Assembly (NCBI GenBank): GCA_963576565.1
Contig: OY755038.1
Span: 207,053,013 to 207,117,012 of the forward strand
DNA from: Aspidapion aeneum
Lineage: Eukaryota > Arthropoda > Insecta > Coleoptera > Brentidae
Reading direction: 5' to 3'
Length of the DNA: 64,000 nucleotides
Of the stretch, positions 52,898 through 63,529 are shown in pieces (the first letter of the stretch is position 1; each line of letters starts with the position of its first letter). The notes under the pieces were generated by a model that saw nothing but the letters and a program-made list of their open reading frames with translations, searched no databases and was not told the DNA's origin. Both the position numbers and the translations under genes were made by a program.

Positions 52898-52903
52898 AAT
52901 AAA
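52898..52903 (+). terminator. Candidate polyadenylation signal of ZIP-B
   Basis: AATAAA 24 bp after the stop codon. The same TACTAATAAACTAATAATAT context precedes copy 4 at about 58880. Confidence 0.55.
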
Positions 52904-52907
52904 CTAA

Positions 52908-53806
52908 TAATATAAAAGCTATACGTTTTTAAATTCCAATATCGTTTAAGTCAAGATTTGCCCATTGACCTACACTTTACACCTTTGACATTTTTGGTAG
53001 TTTTATGAAAAATATGTTCTAAGTTTTTCAGATATAAGAAAACCCAAAAGAAAAAACAAACCGTTGTATTTCTATCATCGACTCTCGCCTGTAAACTGAC
53101 CTTCAAAAGAAACCGAACTGCAAATGTGACTGTCAGTGCAAAAAAGAACCTCCAACAACCAACATATCGGTTTCGACAAGCCTTTTTGAAGACGCCATTA
53201 TCAGCGACGTCGATTTCAGTAGATGCTAATAAGATAATTTTAAGGAAAAAAACAATAAGAGCTATTCTGTGCGTAATCGGTTTAACACTACATTCCGTTA
53301 TAGAGGGTTTGTCAATCGGCCTTCAAGAAGATTACATCGACATTTGGTACATATTTGTTGCTATGACCATTCACTCTGCTACGATATTATTTTGTATAAG
53401 TTTAGAAATGTTCCTTAGTAGAGCTAGAGTATGGTTTATGGTTATTCACATGAGTATCTTAGCCTCAGGTACTCCATTGGGTGTAAATATAGGAAGTGTT
53501 TTGTCGATGCAAGAGATGATTTGGGAAAATCTATTGCAGTAGTATTTTTTGAGTTTATCAGCGGGGACAATATTATACATAACGTTTTTTCAAATTTTAA
53601 ATAGAGAGAAGAAAAGGAGGGTACACCGATTAAGACAAGGCTTTTGTAAAGAGGTAGGGTTCGTCATTATGGCGGGTTTACAATATGTAGAAACTACTTG
53701 GGGAGGAGATAAAAGACAAATTATAGTTAACGGCACTGCTCCTACTGCAGCACCTTGTTATAGTCTGTAAATGATATATGTATCTATATTTAAGTAGTAA
53801 GTAATA
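52908..53806 (+). pseudogene. ZIP-B exon-4 copy 2
   Basis: An ~899-bp direct repeat unit including the preceding intron end, whose acceptor AAGTTTTTCAG is retained (about 53022-53032). The frame set by exon 3 would stop ~22 codons in. In shifted frames the coding sequence persists (53126-53542, 53549-53770): HSVIEGLSIGLQEDYIDIW, TIHSATILFCISLEM, SAGTILYITFFQILNREKK. An 8-bp deletion after SVLSMQ shifts the frame. The CKCDCQCKKE codons remain readable at about 53115-53145. Confidence 0.85.
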
Positions 53807-54656
53807 ATATAAAAGCTATCCGTTTTTAAATCACAGTATCGTGTTACTGAAGGTTTGCCCATTGACCTACATTTTACACCTTTGTCAGGTTTTAATGGTA
53901 GTGCTGCTCTTTGGTATTAAACCTAACGTTCGAAAAAACCATTGAATTTCTGTCATCGACTCGCCTGTAAAGTGACCTTCCAAAGAAAACTGCAAATGTA
54001 ACTGTCAATGCAAAAGTAAACCTCCAACATCCATGATATCGGTTTTGACAAGCCTTTATGAAGATGCCATTACCTGCGACGCATATTTCAATGATGTAGA
54101 TGCTGATATGATAATTTTAAGAAAACAAACAATAAGAGCTATTCTATGCGTAATCGTTTTAACTCTACATTCCGTTATTGAGGGTTTTCCAATCGGCCTT
54201 CAACAACGACATTTGGTACATGACCATGCTATGACCATTCACTCCTCTTCGATATTATTTTGTATAAGTTTAGAAATTGTCCTTATAAACCTTAATCTAT
54301 CTCTAGATTATGGTTTATTGTTATCCACATCAAGCCTTAGGTACTCTATTGGGTGTAATTATAGGAAATGTTTTGTCGATGCAAACTGAAAGAGATGATT
54401 TAGGAAAATCTATTGCAGTAGTATTTTTTGAAAGTTTATCAGCAAGGACAATATTATACATAACGTTTTTCGAAATTTTAAATAGAGAAAAGGAAAGGAG
54501 GGTACACCGATTAAGAAGAGGCTTTTGTATAGTGGTAGGGTTCGTCATCATTGCGGGTTTGCAATACGTGGAAACCACTTGGGGAGGAGATGAGAGACAA
54601 ATTATAGTTAACGGCACTGCTCCTACTACAGCAGCTTGTTATAGTCTGTAAATGAT
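53807..54656 (+). pseudogene. ZIP-B exon-4 copy 3
   Basis: Third unit. No acceptor survives; TM4 reads HSVIEGFPIGLQQ, a deletion joins GLQQRHLVHDHAMTIHSSS, and part of TM6 is scrambled (54033-54389). A second open stretch (54310-54651) runs from LGVIIGNVLSMQTERDDLGKS through SARTILYITFFEIL to the C-terminus ACYSL. The LINE is inserted just after its stop. Confidence 0.85.
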
Positions 54657-54843
54657 ATAAGATAAGATAAGATAAGATAAGATAAGATACATTTATTTCC
54701 TTTAAGACAATTTACAAATTGTATAGGACACGTCAAAATTTTTATAATCTCTTCTAAACACAATGTATTTTAAAGAAGAGACGTTTAACTCTCGGAGAGT
54801 CGGAAAAAGATAATAATAAAAATATTAATACGAACAATAAAAA

Positions 54844-57679
54844 TTAGGATGCCCACTGCACAAAGTCCTTAACATCATACAATGTTTTTTCACACAAATA
54901 GCACTTTAAAACCCTTTTAAAACTATTTATACTATCACATTCTTTAATTTTCTTTGGTAAACTGTTATACATTTTAACACTTAAATAATTTGGACATTTT
55001 TTAGTTATTTCAAGCCGAAACGATTTCTCGCGCAGATTTCCTTTTTGACGTGTATTTACACTATATATATATACACATTCGTTAGACATAAATTTATTCT
55101 TATTACTAAAAACGTACACACATAGTTCAAATACAAAGAGGCCAGGCAGGGTTAAAATGCCTAATCTTTGAAAATGTGCTCTACATGAGTCGATGTAACT
55201 TAATCCTAACATACTTTTTAGAACATTCTTTTGTGAGATAAAGACATCCTGTGACTTGGTAGGCCACCCCCAAAGTCCCACACCAAACCTCAGACGAGAT
55301 TCACAGTTTGCATAATATACTGAAAGCAATTCTTTTTCATTTAGAACTTGCCTCAAGTTTCTAAACTGATATGCAACAGAGTTTAATTTAGATATGAGAC
55401 TCTGACAGTGATCCCTCCAATTCAAAGTCTCATCAAAGGTTACCCCCAAAATTTTTACATTTCCTCCTTTAGGAACATCCACACATTTAAGTTTAATACC
55501 TAATTGATTTGCATTATTTTGATAAGAGTGAAATCGAATTATTTGCGTTTTTTCCGCATTTAAGTACAAAGAATGTTCAGCAAACCAATCATTCAAACCA
55601 TTCATTACATTTTGGCACTTTAATTCTAGAACATTTTCAGTTCTGTCAGATGTCGTTAATGTCCCATCATCGCAATAAAAGTAACTACTGCAGTCCACAG
55701 GCAGTATTTTATCAATGTCATGAATATACAGAATAAATAATGTTGGTCCTAAGATTGACCCTTGAGGAACACCTGTATTAATACCGGTTAGCTCAGAATT
55801 ATATGTTTTGCTGTATTTTTCATCAGAATGAGTTATTGTAACATATTGCTTTCTGTGGGACAAAAATGACTCCACCCAAAGAAGAGAAATATTCCTAACT
55901 CCTAATAAGTCAAGTTTTTTGTCAAGACCCCATGGGACACACAGTCGAATGCCCTGCTTAGATCACAAAATATTCCGGCAGGACACTCTCCAGCCTCCAT
56001 GTATTGTATAATTTTTTCATAAAATGAATATATTGCTGTGGTGGTTGATCTCCCTTTTACATACCCATGTTGGTTTTTCGGAAAAAAATCAAAGCTATTT
56101 AAATAATTATCAAGTCTATCCAGAAAGCAATATTCTAATATTTTGGTAAATGTAGATGGCACTGTGACTGGCCTATAATTTGTAAGATTTGTCCTATCAG
56201 ATTTTTTTGTAAATGGGAGTTACTTTTCCTATTCTAAGTTTTTGAGGAAACACTGCAAAATGACAAATTAATAATATAAACTAGAGGTTTTGTAATAATA
56301 TGTAAAAATTTTCTTACCAAGAAACTAGGTACATCATCTGCTCCTGCAGAAGATTTATTTGACAATTTTCTTAATATTAAATTATAAAAGTCCTCTTCTA
56401 AAAAAGGGTAAAGTGACATCTGCTCCTCACTGGCACTACTGCTCGATATAGGAAAATTGTTATTTACTGATCTAATTTTTTCTAAAATTTCTAAAGGAGC
56501 TTCTTTAAAAAAGTTATTGAACATGTTTGAAATCTGACTAGGATCTTCAATGGTAGTCTCCTCGTCCATTAAAACAATATTTTTGTGAGTCCTGGACTTG
56601 CTAGTTAACTCTGAAACCACTTTCCATGACTCTTTCACCTTATTTTTTGAGTTATTTATTCTTTTTTGATGGAATGATCTTTTGGTTTCAAAAACTAGTT
56701 TTTTGTGTTTTTTCTTCTCTGTAGCATATAGATTCTTAAAACCGTTACTACAGTTTCTGTAAAAATGCAGATTTTTTAAATTTAAACTAGACTGCTTAAC
56801 ATGAGCATTTACCCAAGATTTTTTGTGATCATTTTTAGGGTAGTATTTTTTTAATGGAAAATTTGTCTGAAAATGATAATTAAATTTTTAATAAAAGATA
56901 TCGAAGGCCATGTCAGCATCCTGTGTATTATATACTGAGGTCCATTTCTTTTTTGGTAAATCTAATTCGAGCAGAACGTACCTGTGATCAGATACCGTGC
57001 TATCCAAAACACAGGAAATCCCATTGTTTTGAAAATCTATAAAAATTTGGTCTATTGATCTAATAGACTCTGTAGTTACCCTGGTGGGCCAAAAAATAAG
57101 TGGCTTTAAATTAAACAATTTGAGTTCAGTACATAATTTTTTAAATTTGATATCGATATTATATGAGTTAAGGTTGATGTCTCCACATAAGATAATGTTA
57201 GCTTTTGGGTTGTATATATGACTCAATGCATTTAAGAGACCATTAAAAAATTAATCCAAATCTAAAGATGTTGATGGTCTGTAGCAGTTCACTATTATAT
57301 AAAACTTATTTTTACTACTATAGGATATACCACACATTTCAATGTGGCCTTCCACACAATATTTATCAAGATTTAGGCATTCGACAACCAAATTTTTCCT
57401 CGTCCAAATAGCAACTCCGCCCCCTGTGATGCTTGACCTACAAAAGTAGGACGTCAAATGAAAACCATAGAAAACAAAGGAATTTAAGTAATCATCATTG
57501 ACAGCTGACTCGTTAAAACACAAAAAATCTAAGTTTTTATAATTACTGATTTCTACATTAAGTTCATTAACTTTGTCATAGTTTAAATATTGTGCGTTAA
57601 TAAAAAACAAATTGGGATTAAACCAGTTTATGTTACAACCAGGTTTTTCTTTCGCGGTAGGAAAAAACGCCTTACACAT
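54844..57679 (-). pseudogene. LINE ORF2 (endonuclease and reverse transcriptase), broken
   Basis: EEP endonuclease: NPNLFFINAQYLNYDKVNEL, LDFLCFNESAV, GGVAIWTR, ILCGDINLNSYN (catalytic Asp), IDQIFID and SDHRYVLLEL (catalytic DH). RT: KSSAGADDVPSFL, NQHGYVKGRSTTTAIY, DLSRAFDCVSHGVL (motif A), GVPQGSILGPTLFILYIHDI (motif B), YFYCDDGTLT (motif C; YCDD where FADD is common), LNAEKTQIIRF, then a thumb region. One reading frame holds 57679-56234 apart from stops at about 57251 and 56888; frameshifts then separate 56162-55902 and 55875-54844. Four lesions, so inactive. Confidence 0.85.
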
Positions 57680-58539
57680 GCATTTTCAGGCCACAAACTT
57701 GCATCCATAGCCTTTTTAAAATTGCTTTGATATATAGTGACTTTAAATGACGAATACAGTTCTGGAAATCTTGGTGTAAGTGTTTCACAACTTACCTCAG
57801 GAAACGAATTCTTTAAATATTGAGTCAGATTATCTGAAGTTATGTTTGGGGCAAGTCTGTATACATGCAAATCTATTTTACCTGGAACTCCTTGTAATTG
57901 GTTTTGGGAACTACTTCCGACTACCATGTTATTTCTTTTCTTTTTGCCCTTGACCTGTTTCCATCCCTGATCCTCGCTTTCCTTCCGTTTGTCATTTAGG
58001 ATATTTATATATTTGTCACATTTCGTAGCAGTTTCAGCTAATAAAATTGCTCCCGAGACCTGTTCTTTACTTACATTTTGTTCCTTTCTTACATTTTGTT
58101 CATTTTTTGGTCGTTGCCCTTTTCTAGGGTTGAAACTTGATTGTAGCGCCCCCTGCTGGCCAGATGGTACGGGGCCGGGATTTTTAAAATTATTGGCAGT
58201 CTCTGAGGAGGTTAAAATGGTGTTTTCATTTTTCATCAAGTTAATTATCAATTCTTGGTTGGAAATTGTGCGCTCCATCTCACTTAATAAACGCTTGGAA
58301 TTTTCCACTTGAGTCGTTAAACAATAAACATCTTTTTTAAGTAACATAACCTCAACATTGCTATCATGTGAAGTTACCTCACTAGCGTCAAAGAAATCAT
58401 TATTTTCTATTTCAATTTGTTGCTTTACTGCTTCACTAAGCTTGTATTCACTTTTTACTTTTCTAGTAATTATTATCTCGATAAGCTCTTGTTTTCTAAG
58501 CTTATCAAGCTCCATAAAAATAATGTCGCGATTTGCCAT
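57628..58539 (-). CDS. LINE ORF1 protein
   Basis: A 303-codon open frame. N-terminal MANRDIIFMELDKLRKQELI, an acidic stretch, a likely coiled coil (about residues 60-105: LKKDVYCLTTQVENSKRLL, EMERTISNQELIINLM), a Gln/Lys-rich centre (RPKNEQNVRKEQNVSKEQ) and a C-terminal domain reading KIDLHVYRLAPNITSDNL, YSSFKVTIYQSNFKKAM and SLWPENACVRRFFLPRKK. That C-terminal pattern is typical of ORF1/gag-like proteins of CR1/Daphne/Jockey LINEs, which bind the element RNA. It overlaps ORF2 by about 50 nt in another frame. It looks intact although ORF2 is broken. Confidence 0.8.
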   Translation of the reverse strand: MANRDIIFMELDKLRKQELIEIIITRKVKSEYKLSEAVKQQIEIENNDFFDASEVTSHDSNVEVMLLKKDVYCLTTQVENSKRLLSEMERTISNQELIINLMKNENTILTSSETANNFKNPGPVPSGQQGALQSSFNPRKGQRPKNEQNVRKEQNVSKEQVSGAILLAETATKCDKYINILNDKRKESEDQGWKQVKGKKKRNNMVVGSSSQNQLQGVPGKIDLHVYRLAPNITSDNLTQYLKNSFPEVSCETLTPRFPELYSSFKVTIYQSNFKKAMDASLWPENACVRRFFLPRKKNLVVT

Positions 58540-58862
58540 GTTGCCAACCGAAGAATTTACCGATCACAATGGTACCATTATCACTTGGAGGCAAGTACCG
58601 GCGCTAAAAATATGTCACTTGCTGCTCATGCACCAAAAACACAACTGTAAAAATGACAAAAAACGCGCGGTACCGGTATTGCTTATCGCAAAACTAAAAA
58701 ACTACACATATTTAGGTTTTAATAACACGAACACATAACAACTGGCAGCTAAAAATACTATGGTACTATTTTTTAATAATTAATTTCATCTAAAAATAGT
58801 GAAATTTGACCACAAAATAGTCGATCAAAATATATACGTGGTGACCGCTGATGTTGACCTAA

Positions 58863-59237
58863 CTATATATGTACCTATATGTACTAATAAACTAATAATA
58901 TAAAAGCTATACGTTTTTAAATCCCAATATCGTACTCTTACACCTTTGAGAGGTTTTAATGGTGGTGCTAGTCTTTGATATTTTCATGAAAAACCTGTTC
59001 TTGTTTCTTAGATAAATAAAAACCTAACGTTCAAAAAAACCGTTGAATGTCTATCATCGACTCTCGCCTGTAAACTGACCTTCCAAAGAAAACTGCAAAT
59101 GTTACTGTCAATGCAAAGGAGAACTTATAACAACCAACAGATCGGTTTTGACAAGCCTTTTTAAAGAAGCCATTATCAGCGACGTAGATTTCAATGATGT
59201 AGATGCTGATAAGAACATTTTAGTGAAGCAAACAATA
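58863..59237 (+). pseudogene. ZIP-B exon-4 copy 4, left part
   Basis: Contains the 3' flank of copy 3, the unit start at about 58893, an acceptor-like TTGTTTCTTAG (about 59001-59011), codons for the Cys cluster (TGCAAATGTTACTGTCAATG) and DVDFNDVDADKN. Frameshifts and a stop in the loop. Interrupted at ACAATA by the 3-kb TIR element and resumes at 62233. Confidence 0.8.
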
Positions 59238-62232
59238 TAGTTCAGTCAATGAATGGGCATTAGGGGGTTGTAGACTGCATGGAGGGGGGGAGAATTTTTC
59301 TCTTCAGGAATGTATTTGGGCCAGTTAGGAGGTAAACATACTAAAAGTCCCCACTCCTAACCCTCCCGCTTCAGTGGCGTAGGGGGGTGAAAAGTGCATT
59401 TTTTCGGTTTTATGCCTATAACTCGATTACGGTACGTTGTACAAAAAAAATGTTCTATTAAAAAATAAAGAGCAATAAATTCCCTATAAAACCGTTGTGC
59501 TAGCGTAATAGGTACTGAGATATTGGCTTCCAAAAGTCGGTAATTTTTGAAAAACATATTATTGCCCCATATTTTTTATCAAACATGTTCGTCTAACAGA
59601 TTTGTTTTTGATTTTAGAAGAAATTCGTTTAGATTAAAGTTAAAGACCGATCAATTTTCTTTAGAAGTGTGTAATTTTTAGCAATCTACCTTTAACTTAT
59701 TAAAAGAAAGAAAACAACCAATTTTTAATCAAATTTATCAACTTTCAGAAATGTTACTAAAACTTTCCTATTGGCTTTTTGTATTATTTAAAAGTAATAC
59801 ATTTTGTAAAATAAACTGAATATAATTTTTTATACAAAAGATATGCTAAAAGACAGGGGCGAGAAAAGATAAAAGTTAGGGTAATGTTAAATGTCGTAAT
59901 GTAATGTAATGTTAACCCCTTAACTTTTTAAATATAAATCGAAAAAGATTGAACATTACCCGTAAAGTTGGAGAAAATAAACTTGTTTTTCTCCGGGGTG
60001 TGGCAAGAACGGAATTATCTAAACGGAACGTGCTGTATTTTTTAACAAATTTTTCTAATACTATCTTTTGTAGCAGGAAAAGTGAAAAACATTGATATAT
60101 ACGACATGGGTAAAAAAATAAGTTAAATCAGGTCTGTTGCAAGAGAAATTACAATCCCAGTTTTTATTTCATCTTTCTACAATATAACGTAAATTAAAGA
60201 AGGTAAGGGGGTTGGGATTAACATAAACTCAACCTGTAAGTTCAGGAAAGTGAAATCACAACGCTGCGCTGCAAGCATTAGATTATGCGGATATGCTAAT
60301 TGAGCGCAATGCAAATCAAAACTCAATACATGCAATGTAGCTTAACTGGGAAGATATAGATCTGGCGGTAATCCTTGTTAAAAATACTACAGTATTTTAT
60401 TTATAAAACCTAGCAGAGAAAAAGTGGAAACTTATGTATAATCCACCCACGAAATTTAGTAGCTTGGACAAAAAGAAATATTGTTCCTGAATTCTTTTAT
60501 TGGTTGCGCTTCAACATCGGCAGCATTTCGAAGGGGTAAGCTTGGAGCTTTATCAAAAACATCTAAAATCCATCCAAGATCAGCAAAAGTATTTAAAAAT
60601 CTCAGCTCCTTGCATGCTGAAGTAAATGATAAATAAATGATTTCGGTTATTTTTTAAAATAGGTCGCACGTATTAACTCCGATCTATCTTGACTTCCCCC
60701 AAGTCCGATAGAAACGAAACAACAGCTTTGGATAGGAAATCAGCTAGTTCCAGAATTATGGGGTTTAAAAGAAGCAAACTCTCTAGTTCCAGTCTTCACC
60801 CAAGATCCTGTGGCATCAAAATAAATTTAGGTCATGATTTTTTGTAGATGCGCAACTGACTGCAGTAGCATCAAATGTAGCTGCAAAAAGATGTCACTGA
60901 ATTGTTTCCATTTGTGCAACAATTGTCAGGGTAATTGTTTTAATGTTGTATCCGTTTCAGTCAATTACAATGAAGACGACGAAGAGATGGAATGCATTCC
61001 GACGTTGCCTAAGACTAACACCGAATGAGAAACTATTGACCTTGAGAAAATTTCGAAAGTGGAGCCAGAAGCTGGCCCTTCCCAATCGAAGAAACAAGAC
61101 AAACAAAATAATCATCTTGAATTTACAAATTTAATAAACTTTACTTGAAAGCTTTTACTACGCACATTAAAGGACTTATAGGACTAAAACAAAATTCGAC
61201 GATACCAAACATATCTATTTTTGTACCCAGAAGATACTTTAGGTATAATAAATATACTTAGAGAACTGTATATTATGGAATTTATGTGGTACACATGAGT
61301 ACTTTACAAGATTATTGGGTAAAATTTAAGTGGATATAATACGAACGGTTTAAATGCACTTTTCATTTATACATATGTGTACTTAGTTGTATAGCTTATT
61401 AGCTTATTTATAAAATTGTAAATAGTGTCATCACCATCACTTGCTGTACCTGGAGATGTATAAGTTGTTTATGCTTTAAATGCAATACAAATGCAAATTT
61501 GTACGCATGACCGATCCAATCTATAGGAATTGTCCTGAATCAATAGTCCAGCAGCAAAGCTGGTTCAGTAATGTCCACCCTTAATAATAATAATAATATC
61601 TACTTTTTATTTTTTAAGTACCTCCATTAGGGTGCCATTAAAAATCTGTAGCTTGTCCAAAAGGTTATTATGATGATCAAGAAAGATGATGATAGAAGCA
61701 ATTATTATACAATTTTTTGTGGAAAATCATAAATATGAATATAAAACTAAAACGCCTGTAACTTTGAATTTATGAGCTCAAATTAGTAAATAAATTATTA
61801 CATATTTTTAAATTGAATGCCTTATATTGTTATTTTTAATGAATATCTTTGAAAGTTTAAAATAAAAGTGTTAGATAAACAAGGTTGAGAAAAAAGGTGG
61901 GCCAAAAAGTTTTTTTTCAAAAATTACCGGTTTCGGTGGGCACAATCTCAGAATCTGTTACAATTAAAGGTAAGGTTGGTGTAACCGTTTTGTGGGGAAT
62001 TTAATCCTCTTTAATTTTTAATAGAATAGTTTATTTTGTACCACGCACCGTAATCGAGTTATAGGCACATAACCTAAAAAATGCACTTTCTCACCCCCCT
62101 CCGCCACTGAAGCGGGAGGGAAGGAGTGGGGACTTTTAGTATGTTAACGTCCTCACTAACCTTAACATATTCCCGGATAGAAAAATTCTCCCCCCCTCCA
62201 TGCATTCTACAACCCCTTCGTTGACTGGACTA
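59238..62232. mobile_element. 3.0-kb element with ~340-bp TIRs
   Basis: TIRs begin TAGT(T/C)CAGTCAA(T/C)GAA and stay alignable for about 340 bp, e.g. CATACTAAAAGTCCCCACTC, CCCGCTTCAGTGGCG(T/G)AGG, CTATAACTCGATTACGG and CCGGTAATTTTTGAAAAA. ATA flanks both sides and joining them restores the ZIP-B codons (AACAATAAGAGC). It contains a degenerate cysteine-rich coding fragment but no recognisable transposase. Superfamily unassigned. Confidence 0.8.
60690..61028 (+). pseudogene. CXC-like cysteine-rich coding fragment inside the TIR element
   Basis: Upstream part, in frame: QLWIGNQLVPELWGLKEANSLVPV, FTQDPVASK, two stops, then the open part (60834-61028): FCRCATDCSSIKCSCKKMSLNCFHLCNNCQGNCFN followed by an acidic tail NEDDEEMECIPTLP. 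Spacing CxCx4Cx4CxC..C resembles tesmin/TSO1-type CXC motifs and the C-terminal end of an uncharacterised arthropod protein family I recall with WGW, LVPV and CSC motifs, often associated with repeats. It may be a captured or ancestral transposon gene; function unknown. Confidence 0.5.
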
Positions 62233-62345
62233 ATAAGAGCTATTCTGTGCGTAATCGGTTTAACTCTACATTCCGTTATTAAGGGTTTGTCAATCGGCCT
62301 TCAAGAAGATAACATCGATATTTGCTACATGTTTGTTGTTTTGAG
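62233..62345 (+). pseudogene. ZIP-B exon-4 copy 4, right part
   Basis: Resumes with IRAILCVIGLTLHSVIKGLSIGLQEDNIDICYMFVV and breaks off. The TM4 glutamate (metal ligand) is Lys here (HSVIKG). Confidence 0.8.
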
Positions 62346-62768
62346 TTAATGGTACGGTTTTTCGATGGGCTTCGGCGCAAAATGCAAAAGAAAATATGAA
62401 TAGGAGGAACTTATTTACTTATAGAATTATAAATAAATTAAGTAGTAAAAGGTAATACTAATGGTTTGGAATAAAAATCATTTCAAATTTAGGGGCATGT
62501 ATTTTCAAAAAACGGCCGATTACATTTTTATTTTTGCCTGCAAGGTTTTGTTTATTGTAAGTTTATGCATACACATACAGGAAGCCCAAATAGAAGTGAC
62601 GACCGCCGACGTCATTTTTGTTTAAATAGAAAAACTATTTTTGTTTTTTTTTATTTCAACTTTGACCTCTAGGTAATTTTTTTTAAATTCCCATATTTTT
62701 TCTCTTTTTATTTTAAAAGATATTTTACCTATTTTTCGACTACACTTAAAAAATAAGAGCTTATTGCA
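62346..62768. other. Spacer, no gene supported
   Basis: AT-rich; GACCGCCGACGTCA near 62600 is a GC-richer island without ORF. Confidence 0.35.
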
Positions 62769-62993
62769 TTAAAGCCAGGCAGTTATAGTGGCAGGCACTA
62801 TTTAGACAGTTGCAAATTATAAGAACAGCTGTATTCTTTCAAAATTAGGCCTTTGTTTGTGTATTTTAATAACCGGAATTAATACTGCCGCATTTATTAA
62901 ACGAAAACAAAAGACTGGATTTATAAATTCAACTGTCAGTTTTCAATGGAAAAGTGTCTGATTACTGTCCGCCGCTACTATTGCCTGGCTTTA
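62769..62993. mobile_element. MITE with AAAGCCAGGCA ends
   Basis: Inverted ends TTAAAGCCAGGCAGTTATAG and CTACTATTGCCTGGCTTTAT. Interior AT-rich, no ORF. Confidence 0.6.
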
Positions 62994-63049
62994 TCGTAAT
63001 AAGTCGCTAATGTTTACCATTTGCTTAATTAAATTATTCAAGATCTGGT

Positions 63050-63420
63050 TCAAAAGAGCAATCATAACAAAAACATTTCATGTAAAAAAAAGCCAAGTAC
63101 GCGAAAGTGGTATTCCTTAAAAAGAATTGAGATAAGAGTAAAGCCAAATTCTCTAATACAAATTCAAATAAAAGGTTACTAGTACTAGTTTGGATTTTTT
63201 TTAAAACTTTGCTATTCCAGACAAACTTCTTTATGTTCAATTTAGCACTGTGCCTAAGAGTCATTTGCAGCCGTAATAGCCAAGTTTAGAAAAGCATTTA
63301 GAAACTAGTAAGAACCTTTAATTTTAAAATTTGTAATGGAGAACTTGGCTTTACTTTTCTCTTAATTCTTTTTATGGCATACTTGGCTTTTTTTTACATG
63401 AAATGTTTTTGTTATGATTT
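63050..63420. repeat. Inverted repeat at the head of the minisatellite
   Basis: Arms 63050-63190 and 63300-63420 are complementary: CATTTCATGTAAAAAAAAGC and GCTTTTTTTTACATGAAATG, AAGAATTGAGA and TCTTAATTCTT, ACTAGTTTGG-type ends. The right arm is the leader also found at 35056. Confidence 0.75.
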
Positions 63421-63529
63421 CACTCCTTTTTTAAAGGATTTCGATAATATTTAAGTTTATAGTATAGTTAAATATGCGGAATATTCTTTAAAACTTTTGC
63501 AATGCCTTATTAAAAATTTCGAGGTTTTT

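Larger units (their letters stand above)
54657..58862 (-). mobile_element. Full-length CR1/Jockey-group LINE
   Basis: A 4.2-kb non-LTR retrotransposon with ORF1, an endonuclease/RT ORF2, a ~190-bp 3' UTR and a (TTATC)n tail (seen as GATAA repeats at 54661-54687). ATATA-type sequence flanks both ends (54655 and 58863), and the ZIP-B copy sequence continues on each side, so 5' truncation is unlikely. Target is the 3' flank of copy 3. Confidence 0.85.

Noticed and set aside
57989..58738. Plus-strand frames opposite LINE ORF1
   Set aside because: Antisense of a well-supported ORF1.
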